A model generated the notes under the pieces. It saw only the letters and a list, made by a program, of their open reading frames with translations, was not told the origin of the DNA and did not search any database. Shown here piece by piece: positions 37,079 to 44,748 of a stretch of 64,000 nt of DNA (position 1 is the stretch's first letter; the number at the start of each line of letters is the position of its first letter). A program made the position numbers and the translations under genes. Origin of the DNA: Variovorax sp. OK212 (GTDB lineage: Bacteria; Pseudomonadota; Gammaproteobacteria; Burkholderiales; Burkholderiaceae_C); contig NZ_FOLP01000029.1 of NCBI RefSeq assembly GCF_900112425.1, forward strand, positions 1-64,000, written 5' to 3'.

Positions 37079-37288
37079 CTATGCCTTGGCCAGGAACACC
37101 GCGACCAGGGCATTCGCGTGCCCGTGGCCCATCCGGTGCTCGGTCTTGAGCTTGCTGACGAGCGCCATGTGCTTGCGGCAATCGGCGCCCTGGAGAATTT
37201 CCATCCAGTGCGCGATCGGCTTGGCGTACGTCTTCTCGATGGAAGGAAAGTACGAGGCAGGTCCCTTCACCTTCGGTGATTCCGTCAT
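37079..37288 (-). CDS. DUF4287-like small protein
   Basis: 69 aa from the ATG at 37288 (MTESPKVKGPASYFPSIEKT). The sequence KPIAHWMEILQG, then KLKTEHRMGHGHANALVAVF, matches the short DUF4287 family of unknown function. A GGAGGGAA ribosome site precedes the ATG. It lies about 230 bases from the methyltransferase gene. The 36854-37078 gap shows no gene. Confidence 0.8.
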   Translation of the reverse strand: MTESPKVKGPASYFPSIEKTYAKPIAHWMEILQGADCRKHMALVSKLKTEHRMGHGHANALVAVFLAKA

Positions 37289-37455
37289 GGTTCCCTCCGT
37301 TCTTGCAAGTTGAATTTGCCGATGGCGCCGACGCACGCAAGCGCACGGCCGGCCGACGATAGTGCCCGCCAGCGAGCGGCCGGGCGGGTGATTTCCCTGA
37401 TCCGGAGATCACTGTCCTTCAACTTTCGCCATCGGCTGCCGATACATGGACAGTC

Positions 37456-37806
37456 ATGCCCGATTCACATTCCAACCGCCCGTCCCAGCTCTTGGCCATC
37501 CTGCCAAGGCAGAACATCATCCAGGACGATGGTGTGCACGTGCTCGTCTCGACGAAAGACGTGGAAGGCGCACGCAGTGACGGCATGCTGCTGAGGCGAT
37601 GCGATTTCTCTTTGTCCGCGCCGTTCGGCTACGTCTGCCTCGGCCACTTCAAGCACCTCGCCGAGAATTGCTGGCAGGCTTCGCTCGGGACACTGGTCCT
37701 GCTCGACGAAGGGGCCGAGCGGCCCGACCGGCTCTATGCAACGGAACTCGACGCGCTCGTCAGCCTTTGGGCGAGCCGAAGACGGTTGAGCCTGGCGAGG
37801 GTTTGA
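37456..37806 (+). CDS. Hypothetical protein
   Basis: 116 aa, starting MPDSHSNRPSQLLAILPRQN. No signal peptide or membrane span, and I do not recognise a family. There is a compact core LLRRCDFSLSAPFGYVCLGH and an Arg-rich tail. An opposing frame over the same region lacks a plausible start and composition. The gene is convergent to nothing nearby and is followed 122 bases later by another small gene on the same strand. Confidence 0.55.
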   Translation: MPDSHSNRPSQLLAILPRQNIIQDDGVHVLVSTKDVEGARSDGMLLRRCDFSLSAPFGYVCLGHFKHLAENCWQASLGTLVLLDEGAERPDRLYATELDALVSLWASRRRLSLARV

Positions 37807-37928
37807 GTGCCCGCCTGACCGAACTTCGGCGAGAAGTTTCGGCACGGTTCGCGCGTTCCCGGCGGTCTCTGCGCGCGCTTGCATCGGATATGCTGCCCAG
37901 CTCGATTTTTTGACCCTGGAACGACCCG

Positions 37929-38210
37929 ATGGAAGAAGTGAAGATCCTGCAGATCATGCCCGCCGATGGCTGGATGGCCGTGTACGACGGCGGCGACGAC
38001 GGTGAGATGGAAGAACCCCTGGCCTGCTTTGCGCTGGTCTCGGTCGACTACCAGAACGGCGAAGGCCAACAGACCGAGGTGCGCGGGATGTCTCCCGATG
38101 GAAAGTCGATGGTCTTCGTGGAAGACGCTTCGAATTTCGTGACGATTCGCCCGGCCGAAGAAGAAGCCGAGGACGAAGACGACGAAGCGGACGCCGACAC
38201 CGACGACTGA
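37929..38210 (+). CDS. Small acidic hypothetical protein
   Basis: 93 aa, starting MEEVKILQIMPADGWMAVYD. The last 25 residues are almost all Asp/Glu/Ala. No family recognised; a cytosolic location is likely. A strong terminator follows at 38259, with three copies of GATCGCGCC between (38222-38247). The gene ends a short plus-strand unit. Confidence 0.7.
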   Translation: MEEVKILQIMPADGWMAVYDGGDDGEMEEPLACFALVSVDYQNGEGQQTEVRGMSPDGKSMVFVEDASNFVTIRPAEEEAEDEDDEADADTDD

Positions 38211-38258
38211 TCGATCACACTGATCGCGCCGATCGCGCCGATCGCGCGCGAACAGGCA

Positions 38259-38291
38259 GCCCAGGAACTGGCGCAGTTCCTGGGCTTTTTT
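38259..38291 (+). terminator. Rho-independent terminator
   Basis: GCCCAGGAACTG (38259-38270), a 3-base loop, CAGTTCCTGGGC (38274-38285), then TTTTTT. It is a perfect 12-bp stem, the clearest intrinsic terminator in the window, ending the small acidic gene's transcript and lying before the convergent hydrolase gene. Confidence 0.95.
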
Positions 38292-38324
38292 ACGCCGGCA
38301 TTTGCGGGCACGGCCACGCCGGGC

Positions 38325-39419
38325 TCATGGCGTCTCCCGCCATGCAGCGCCCGGCGTCATTGCGCGAATGCCCTGGAAGTGGTCCACATCGATGATGGCC
38401 TGCGCGAAGGCCTGCGGGGCTTCCTGCGGCAGGTTGTGGCCGATGCCGCCCGGCACGGTGCGGTGCTCGTACCTGCCCTTGAACTTGGCCGCGTATTGCG
38501 CAGGGGCCAGGTGCGGCGCGCCGTTGGCGTCGCCTTCCATCGTGATGGTGGGCACGGAGATGGGCGGTGCGCCGGCGAGCTTGGCTTCGATGTCGTCGTA
38601 CTTCGCTTCACCGGCCGCCAGCTGCAGCATCCAGCGGTAGTTGTGGATCGAGATGGCCACGTGGTCCGGGTTGTCGAACGCGGCGGCGGAGCGCCTGAAG
38701 GTTGCCTCGTCGAAATTCCACTTGGGCGACGCGGTCTGCCAGATGAGCTTGGCGAACTCGGCGCGGTACTTTTCGTAGCCGGCGCGGCCGCGATCGGTGG
38801 CCAGGTAGAACTGGTACCACCACTGCACTTCGGCTTCCGGCGGCAACGGCTGAAGCCCCACCTTGGGGTTCGACAGCAGGTAGCCGCTCACCGAGACCAG
38901 CGCCTTGCATCGCTCGGGCCACAGCATGGCCAGGATGCACGCGGTGCGCCCGCCCCAGTCGCAGCCGCCGACCACCGCCTTGTCGATTTTCAGTGCGTCC
39001 ATCAGCGCGATGGCGTCGAGCGCCACGGCCGCCTGCTGCGCGTTGCGCGGCGTGTCCTTCGACAGGAAGCGCGTGGTTCCGTAGCCGCGCAGGTACGGCA
39101 CGATCACGCGATACCCGGCGGCGGCAAGCAGCGGCGCCACGTCCACATAGGTGTGAATGTCGTAGGGCCAGCCGTGCAGCAGCAGCACCGGCGGCCCGTC
39201 GGCAGGGCCGGCCTCCGCATAGCCGACGTTCAACGGACCGGCGTCGATCTGCTTGAGCGGGCCGAACGAGGTGCAGGTGCCGGGCTTGGTTGCCGGCACG
39301 GCGGAAGACGGCGTGCGCGTTTGCGCCGAAGCCCCCGTGAGCAGGCCGATTTGCCCTGCGACAAGCGCGGCGGTCGTGGTGCCGAGGAAGCGGCGGCGGG
39401 AGTGAATCTCTTCTGACAT
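38325..39419 (-). CDS. Tat-exported alpha/beta hydrolase, epoxide-hydrolase-like
   Basis: 364 aa from the ATG at 39419; another ATG eight codons upstream is possible. A twin-arginine signal (SRRRFLGTTTAALVAGQIGL) indicates folded export. The fold has the oxyanion motif LLHGWPYD, the nucleophile elbow GGCDWGGRTA with Asp, a cap-domain WWYQFYLATDRGR, and the His in GGIGHNLP. An Asp nucleophile after HGWP fits epoxide hydrolases or haloacid/haloalkane dehalogenases. The substrate cannot be told. It is divergent from the MFS gene at 39690. Confidence 0.85.
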   Translation of the reverse strand: MSEEIHSRRRFLGTTTAALVAGQIGLLTGASAQTRTPSSAVPATKPGTCTSFGPLKQIDAGPLNVGYAEAGPADGPPVLLLHGWPYDIHTYVDVAPLLAAAGYRVIVPYLRGYGTTRFLSKDTPRNAQQAAVALDAIALMDALKIDKAVVGGCDWGGRTACILAMLWPERCKALVSVSGYLLSNPKVGLQPLPPEAEVQWWYQFYLATDRGRAGYEKYRAEFAKLIWQTASPKWNFDEATFRRSAAAFDNPDHVAISIHNYRWMLQLAAGEAKYDDIEAKLAGAPPISVPTITMEGDANGAPHLAPAQYAAKFKGRYEHRTVPGGIGHNLPQEAPQAFAQAIIDVDHFQGIRAMTPGAAWRETP

Positions 39420-39586
39420 GGTGGGTCTTTTCGTTGTTGGCATTGCGGCAGAAAGCAGCCTTCGCATCCGGTCGATGCGCGCACCCAGTAGATGTGGCCG
39501 TTGTATCTGGCATATGTCATGGCACCCCGTGGTTTGCATCCTCGTGTTGATCAAGGCCTCCGGGATACACGCCCGTACATTTCTCC

Positions 39587-39616
39587 TTCGCGTTCGCCTT
39601 CGCCTTCGCCTTCGCT
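39587..39616. repeat. Hexanucleotide repeat upstream of MFS gene
   Basis: Five tandem units TTCGCG-(TTCGCC)3-TTCGCT in the 270-base gap between the divergent hydrolase and MFS genes. It is about 75 bases before the MFS ATG, where length change could alter promoter spacing. Confidence 0.75.
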
Positions 39617-39689
39617 GTCTCGCGCGAAGGGGCCAAATGCGCGCACAGCCACCGAGCCTCGCCTAATTCCTCTCCCGGACAATGCGCGC

Positions 39690-41075
39690 ATGCCTCCTCG
39701 CCACCGCATCGTTGCGCTCATCGTCGCCTCGCCCCTGTTCCTTCAGAACCTCGACACCTCGGTGATGGCCACGGCGCTGCCGACCATTGCGCACGCGCTC
39801 GACGTGAGCGTGCTGCACCTGAACCTGGCGATCACCTCGTACCTGCTGAGCCTGGCGGTGTTCCTGCCCGTGAGCGGGTGGCTGGCCGAGCGCTTCGGGG
39901 CCAAGCGGGTGTTCTGCGTGGCGGTGGCGCTCTTCTCGCTGGGCTCCACGCTGTGCGGCGCGGCGCAGACGCTGCCGCAGCTGGTGGGGTTCCGCGTGCT
40001 GCAGGGGCTGGGCGGCGCGATGATGCTGCCGGTGGGCCGGCTCATCCTGTTGCGCAGCGTGCCGGCGTCGCAGATGGTGTCGGCCATGGTGTGGTTCACG
40101 GTGCCGCCCGCGTTCGGGCGGCTGGCCGGGCCGCTGTTCGGCGGGGCCATCGTCACGCTGACCTCCTGGCGGTGGATTTTTCTCGTCAACATTCCGTTCG
40201 GGCTGATCGCGATCGCGGCCGCGCTGCGCTTCATCAACGACACGCCCGAAGACAGCTCGCCCGCGCCCTTCGACACCGAAGGCTTCGTGCTGCTGGCCCT
40301 GGGCCTCACGGCGCTGCTGGGCAGCCTGGAGATGGTGGGCAAGGGGCTGTTGCCGGCCTCGGTCATCTGGGCGATGGCGGGGTTCGGCACGCTGGCCTCG
40401 CTGCTGTATCACCTGCGAAGCCGCGGCAAGGCGAACCCGCTGATCGACCTGGGCATCCTGCGGTTCTCGACCTACCGCGCGTCGATCGTCGGCGGCACGC
40501 CGCTGCGCATTGCCATCGGCGCCTCACCCTTCCTGCTGCCGCTGATGCTGCAGCTGGGCTTCGGGCTTTCCCCGCTGGTGTCGGGCAGCCTGACGATGGC
40601 CTCGGCGCTGGGCTCGCTGGCCACGCGCGCGGTCATGGCCAAGGCCATTCGCACGGTCGGGTTCCGCCCGCTGCTGGTGGGCGCCACCTGCCTCACCAGC
40701 CTCTTCTACCTGAGCTGCGGCTACTTCAGGCCGAGCACGCCGCATGTGCAGATCTTCGTCACGCTGATGTTCGGCGGGCTGGTCAACTCGATGGCGATGG
40801 TCTCGCTGCAGACGCTGGGCTACTCGCAGATTCCCAAGCCCCGCATGAGCCATGCGGCCACGCTGAACAGCATGGCGCAGCAACTGTCGCTGAGCCTGGG
40901 CGTGACGCTGGGCGCCACGCTGGTCACGCTGGCCGCGTGGTGGAACGGCAGCGGCGCGAACCGGCTGACGGCGGAAGATTTTTCTCCGGCGTTCGGCGTG
41001 GTGGGCGCGATGACGCTGCTGTCGCTGCTGTCGTTCACCAAGCTCTCGAAGGACGAAGGCGCGGGGTTGCGCTGA
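39690..41075 (+). CDS. MFS transporter, DHA2 (EmrB/QacA) drug-efflux type
   Basis: 461 aa from the ATG at 39690 (MPPRHRIVALIVASPLFLQN). The longer frame upstream is not coding. Hydrophobic spans run throughout. Motif A is GWLAERFGAKRVFC between spans 2 and 3, and LQNLDTSVMATALPTIAHAL in span 1 is the DHA2 motif D1-like signature. Proton-driven efflux in the inner membrane is expected; substrates are unknown. No regulator adjoins it. Confidence 0.9.
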   Translation: MPPRHRIVALIVASPLFLQNLDTSVMATALPTIAHALDVSVLHLNLAITSYLLSLAVFLPVSGWLAERFGAKRVFCVAVALFSLGSTLCGAAQTLPQLVGFRVLQGLGGAMMLPVGRLILLRSVPASQMVSAMVWFTVPPAFGRLAGPLFGGAIVTLTSWRWIFLVNIPFGLIAIAAALRFINDTPEDSSPAPFDTEGFVLLALGLTALLGSLEMVGKGLLPASVIWAMAGFGTLASLLYHLRSRGKANPLIDLGILRFSTYRASIVGGTPLRIAIGASPFLLPLMLQLGFGLSPLVSGSLTMASALGSLATRAVMAKAIRTVGFRPLLVGATCLTSLFYLSCGYFRPSTPHVQIFVTLMFGGLVNSMAMVSLQTLGYSQIPKPRMSHAATLNSMAQQLSLSLGVTLGATLVTLAAWWNGSGANRLTAEDFSPAFGVVGAMTLLSLLSFTKLSKDEGAGLR

Positions 41076-41097
41076 ACGCCGTGTTCGGCGGCCCGGG

Positions 41098-41268
41098 CTA
41101 CGTCACCACGGCCAGCAGGCTGACGATGCCGATGCCCAGCGCCGCCAGCGCGTCGCCGGCGATCAGCCCGCCGCCGAACAGCGACGCGCTGCTCATGTCC
41201 TGCGGCGCGTCGCGCCGCGCGGGCGCGCGCGCCGACCACCAGCTGCCCGCCACGCCGCCCGCCCCGAA
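41098..41268 (-). pseudogene. Detached C-terminal end of the OPT transporter after an in-frame TAG
   Basis: 56 codons continue in the same frame after the TAG at 41269-41271 and end in a natural TAG at 41098. They read FGAGGVAGSWWSAR, then MSSASLFGGGLIAGDALAAL and a hydrophobic end, GIGIVSLLAVVT. This is transporter-like and completes the last membrane span. A G-to-A change of TGG (Trp) to TAG would explain it. Confidence 0.75.
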
Positions 41269-42837
41269 CTACAGCGCGGTCGGCAGGTTGATGAAGCCGC
41301 CGAAGGACAGCGCATAGGGCGAAGGCAGCACGATCGCGTCGAGCACGAAGCCGCGCGGGCGCAGCCACTTGCGCAGGCTCTCGATGACCAGGCCGGCCGC
41401 AAGGCCCACGCCGATGGCGGTGCGCTGGAACGGCAGGTCGTCGGTCAGGCTGCGCAGCACGCCCAGAAACTTGTAGGTCATGGCCGAGCTCCATTCGGCG
41501 GGCTGCTGGCCGGCCTTCATGACGGTCTGGTCTTGCAGCAGCACGGGGTAGGCCGCCATGAAAAGCCGCGCGAACACCACCGCCAGCACGGCGCCCACCA
41601 CCACGCCCAGCACCTGGTAGCGGAACTGCACCACGCGCGAGGTGCCGAGCCGCCAGCCGGTGGAGCGGTCCTGCTGCATGTCGCACGCCACGCCGGTCGC
41701 CACCAGCAGCACCGCGCCGGCCATGAGGCCCACGCCGGGGTCGCGCAGGCCCAACGCGGCAAGGATGACGATGGTCACCACGAAGGCCGAGGAGATCGGG
41801 TTGGAGTCGCTCACGCCCACCGAGATGCCGTTGACCAGCGCGAAGAGAAACACCAGCGCCACGGCCACCGCCAGGAAGAACACGGGCTGCCCGAGCAACC
41901 AGTGGCCGCAGGCCACCGTGGCGCCCGCCCAGAAGAGCACCCACAGCACCAGGCGCAGGGTGTTCACGCGCTGCCAGTCCTTGACGGCCGGCTCGGGCGC
42001 GCCGTGCACCGCTGAGAGCCGCTGCCCGCACGGCAGGGCGCGCGCGAAGATGAGCGCCATGTCCACCAGCGCCGCGCCCATGATGGCGCCGAGCGCAATG
42101 AGGAACATGATCTTGCGTGGCGGGTCGCCCGCCTGCAGCCAGCCGATGGAAACGAAGTACGGCTGCAGCACCACGCCCAGCAGCGCGCCGGTCACCGCGG
42201 GAACGCCGATGCGCGCCCCCACGACGAGCCCCGCGCCAAAGGTCGAGGCCGACAGCCCGATGGCCCCGAGCACCGCCAGCCGCGCCGAGGCCAGGCCCGC
42301 GACCGCCCCCAGCGCCATGCCGCCGCCGAGCTGCAGCACCGAGCGGCGCAGCAGCGCGGGGTCGGTCAGCGCGCGCAGGATGTTGGCCACCGCCAGGCCC
42401 GACGGGTAGGCCAGGCGCATGCGGTCGACCAGCATCGGCGTGTAGAGCATGCCCACGCCCACGCCGAACATGCCGACGCAGCCGAGGTACACCGCCATCT
42501 GCCAGGCCGGCGGCTGCGGCAGCCCCAGCCACGCCTGCGCCTGCAGCAGCACGCCCAGCCCGCTCATGCTGGCCACCGAGGCGGCGGCCGTCTGGATGTA
42601 GTTGGCGCCATGCCGCCCGGCCGCGCCGTAGCCCGCGGTCACGGCCGAGCCCAGCAGGCCCGCCAGCACCTGGCCGCCGACGAAGAAGCCGATGGAGAAG
42701 TTCATGTAGGCCGCGGTCACGCCGGCCAGCGGACCCAGCACGAAGATGCCCATGACCGCGAGCAGCAGGTGGTAGCGCCAGCTGCCTTCGGCGGGCAGCC
42801 AGCGCCAGCGGGGGGTTCGGGAGGAATCCATTTCCAT
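41269..42837 (-). CDS. OPT-family oligopeptide/metal-chelate transporter, prematurely terminated
   Basis: 522 aa from the ATG at 42837. Many membrane spans. The N-terminal ITxG-type region reads VMGIFVLGPLAGVTAAYMNF, and later NGISVGVSDSNPISSAFVVT and GGFINLPTAL are typical of bacterial OPT proteins. They import oligopeptides or siderophore-like metal complexes. The frame stops at TAG (41269-41271) inside the C-terminal signature, with 56 in-frame codons beyond. This is a real nonsense mutation or a sequencing error. If truncated, the last span is missing. Without its tail, function is uncertain. Confidence 0.85.
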   Translation of the reverse strand: MEMDSSRTPRWRWLPAEGSWRYHLLLAVMGIFVLGPLAGVTAAYMNFSIGFFVGGQVLAGLLGSAVTAGYGAAGRHGANYIQTAAASVASMSGLGVLLQAQAWLGLPQPPAWQMAVYLGCVGMFGVGVGMLYTPMLVDRMRLAYPSGLAVANILRALTDPALLRRSVLQLGGGMALGAVAGLASARLAVLGAIGLSASTFGAGLVVGARIGVPAVTGALLGVVLQPYFVSIGWLQAGDPPRKIMFLIALGAIMGAALVDMALIFARALPCGQRLSAVHGAPEPAVKDWQRVNTLRLVLWVLFWAGATVACGHWLLGQPVFFLAVAVALVFLFALVNGISVGVSDSNPISSAFVVTIVILAALGLRDPGVGLMAGAVLLVATGVACDMQQDRSTGWRLGTSRVVQFRYQVLGVVVGAVLAVVFARLFMAAYPVLLQDQTVMKAGQQPAEWSSAMTYKFLGVLRSLTDDLPFQRTAIGVGLAAGLVIESLRKWLRPRGFVLDAIVLPSPYALSFGGFINLPTAL

Positions 42838-42936
42838 GGACGGGGATGATCGCGCACTTGGCTTGCGGCATGTGGCCTGCGGTGCGCGTTCGACTGGCAT
42901 CTCGGCCGTAACCACCACAGGCGCGGCGCCCGGGAC

Positions 42937-43545
42937 ATGGCGAACTTCTTCGACAACTCGCGCAAGGGCGACGAAGGCCCGGCGTCTGAAAGAGGCCTCG
43001 CGATACTCGAGGCCAACTTCGATGCGGACACCAGCAACCACCATCGGCTGTTGACGCGTTCGCCGCTGGCCGCAAGCGTGCTCTTCCTGTCGCACGACGG
43101 AGATACGCGCGTCGTGTTCGATTCGGCCAGCGCCTTCCTGGAAGCCGTGCGCAAGGCCCGCGACAGCGGCCTCGATGTGCCGGGGCTGCACCCGGCCTGC
43201 TCGCCGGTCGCGCAAGACCAGGCCGCGCTGAGCACGTTCATCCGTGGGCTCCTGGATGCCGCAGACCTGGGCGATGCCGTCGTCGCGCTGGTGCCTTCGA
43301 TGGACCTGCAAGATGCCGACCTGCTGAGGCGGCTTGCGCAGGACGAAGACTTCCATCTCGGCGAAGCGGTCGGCATCGAGATCGGGACACGGCCCTCGCC
43401 CGCGCTCCTGCAAGACGAACAGGTGCTGGCAAACAGCTTGGCCGATGGCGCGCAAGTGGGCGTGTCGAGCGCGGAGATTGCCGATGCGACGGCGTTTGCC
43501 GTTGTCTTTCCGGCGGCGCAGGTTGGCACGGTGCTTCGGGCTTGA
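42937..43545 (+). CDS. Hypothetical protein
   Basis: 202 aa, starting MANFFDNSRKGDEGPASERG. Soluble, acidic and Ala-rich. I do not recognise a family. Recurrent hydrophobic strands (ASVLFLSHDGDTRVVFDSAS) suggest a folded alpha/beta domain. It is divergent from the OPT gene and lies 93 bases upstream of the GyrB-like gene on the same strand, so the two may be expressed together. Confidence 0.65.
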   Translation: MANFFDNSRKGDEGPASERGLAILEANFDADTSNHHRLLTRSPLAASVLFLSHDGDTRVVFDSASAFLEAVRKARDSGLDVPGLHPACSPVAQDQAALSTFIRGLLDAADLGDAVVALVPSMDLQDADLLRRLAQDEDFHLGEAVGIEIGTRPSPALLQDEQVLANSLADGAQVGVSSAEIADATAFAVVFPAAQVGTVLRA

Positions 43546-43638
43546 TGGCTGCTTCAATTTTCAGATGACCACGCGCACCCATGCGGCTTTCTGGCGCGCC
43601 GGTGCCTTCATGAACACGGACAACCGGAGCTATCACCT

Positions 43639-44265
43639 TTGAACACGAATTCATTTGAAGGAATCAGGATCCTGACAAGCGCCGAAGCAGTGCGCTGTCG
43701 CCCGCAGATGTACTTCAATGTCGACGACCCCGACGTCGCTGCAACACTGGCCATGCAGGCCTTGTGCCATGCGGTCGACGACGCCATCGACGATCGATGC
43801 ACACGGATCCGGATGCGCATCGACGGTGCGGAAATTGAAGTGCGCTACGACAGCGGCATGCCGCTCGATCACGACGCGGAGCACCCCGAACGATCGATAG
43901 CGCAGGCCTTTCTCACGATCCACGCCGCCTGCCATTCGCGCAAACGCCATCTGGAGGTGGGTTCGGACCTCTGCCAGATCGGGCTCGCCGTATTGAACGC
44001 CGTCTGCAGCAAGCTCACCGCCGACATCCGGCAAGGGGGAAAACAGGTGCTGATGACTTTCGAACGCGGCGAGCTGATAGAAGGAAACGGGCCCGCTGTT
44101 TCATCCACGGAAGAGCCCGACGAGACGCGGCTGCGTTTTGCGCTCGATTCGCAGGTGCTGCCGAAGAACCAGCCCGCAGAAGACGCGCTGCGTCGTGCGC
44201 TGGGCGATGTGCGTTCGCGGCTTCCGAAACTCAAGATCGAAATGGAATACGCGCACCGCGATTGA
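43639..44265 (+). CDS. Stand-alone degenerate GyrB/ParE-type GHKL ATPase-domain protein
   Basis: 208 aa. It follows the GyrB N-terminus segment by segment: EAVRCRPQMYF (for AVRKRPGMYIG), CHAVDDAIDDRCTRIRMRID (for EVVDNAIDE...), EVRYDSGMP (for DDGRGIP), AQAFLTIHAACHSRKRHLEV (for the IMTVLHAGGKF region), then GSDLCQIGLAVLNAVCSKL (for GGLHGVGVSVVNALS). The Mg-binding Asn is Asp48, and the GRG and GLHGVG ATP-lid glycines are lost, so ATP binding is doubtful. There is no transducer, TOPRIM or C-terminal domain. It could be a gyrase decoy or a domesticated fragment; the role is unknown. Confidence 0.75.
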   Translation: MNTNSFEGIRILTSAEAVRCRPQMYFNVDDPDVAATLAMQALCHAVDDAIDDRCTRIRMRIDGAEIEVRYDSGMPLDHDAEHPERSIAQAFLTIHAACHSRKRHLEVGSDLCQIGLAVLNAVCSKLTADIRQGGKQVLMTFERGELIEGNGPAVSSTEEPDETRLRFALDSQVLPKNQPAEDALRRALGDVRSRLPKLKIEMEYAHRD

Positions 44266-44291
44266 CGCGCGGTTCGAGAAGCTGCGCAGCC

Positions 44292-44723
44292 CTACCAGTT
44301 CACCGACGCCACGCAGCGAACCGGCAGCCCTGTCGCCTTGCCCGTCGCCGACACCGACCCCTCGGTTCTCGTGTGCGCCCAGCCCTCGGTCAGGCTGGCC
44401 TGGGTCGAGCTCCACCGCTGTGGGTCGGTGCCGGCGAACCATCCCAGGCCGTGGTCGATCAGGTTCTTCTGGATGCTTGCGCCGCCCGTGCTGCAGGGCG
44501 TTCCCGAGCCCAGTTGGCAGTTGGCAGTTGGCAGTTGGCAGTTGGCAGTTGGCGGATGGCGGATGGCGATGGCGGGCACGTACCAGTTCAACCCGCCCTG
44601 CGTGTTGGACGCGCCGGCCGTCGGCGACGCGGCACCCGGGACGTTCGCGTTGCCCCAGATGCAGAAAGGCCACAAGACGGCCCGCGGCGACAATGCAGCA
44701 TTCCCCCCCGCCATTCTTGCCAT
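44292..44723 (-). pseudogene. Probable remnant of a secreted/adhesin-like C-terminal domain
   Basis: A 143-codon frame with a Trp/Ser/Thr-rich end, RWSSTQASLTEGWAHTRTEG, then TGLPVRCVASVNW. This resembles the C-terminus of DUF1566-type extracellular domains (WSST...AW...VRCV). It has no signal peptide and a TGA two codons upstream of its ATG. It is interrupted by a heptamer repeat coding PTANCQL units. It most likely is a decayed gene 3' end lying between two plus-strand genes. Confidence 0.35.
44511..44566. repeat. Heptanucleotide tandem repeat
   Basis: Six perfect CAGTTGG units (44511-44552) followed by two CGGATGG units (44553-44566) within the 483-base stretch 44266-44748, which has no other intact gene. 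A 7-base unit changes the frame on each gain or loss. On the minus strand three units encode PTANCQL. Confidence 0.9.
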
Positions 44724-44748
44724 CCGTCACCTGCTTCTGCACGTTCCG

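Noticed and set aside
38220..38250. GATCGCGCC x3 considered as an operator or iteron
   Set aside because: Only three short copies between a stop codon and a terminator; more likely slippage.
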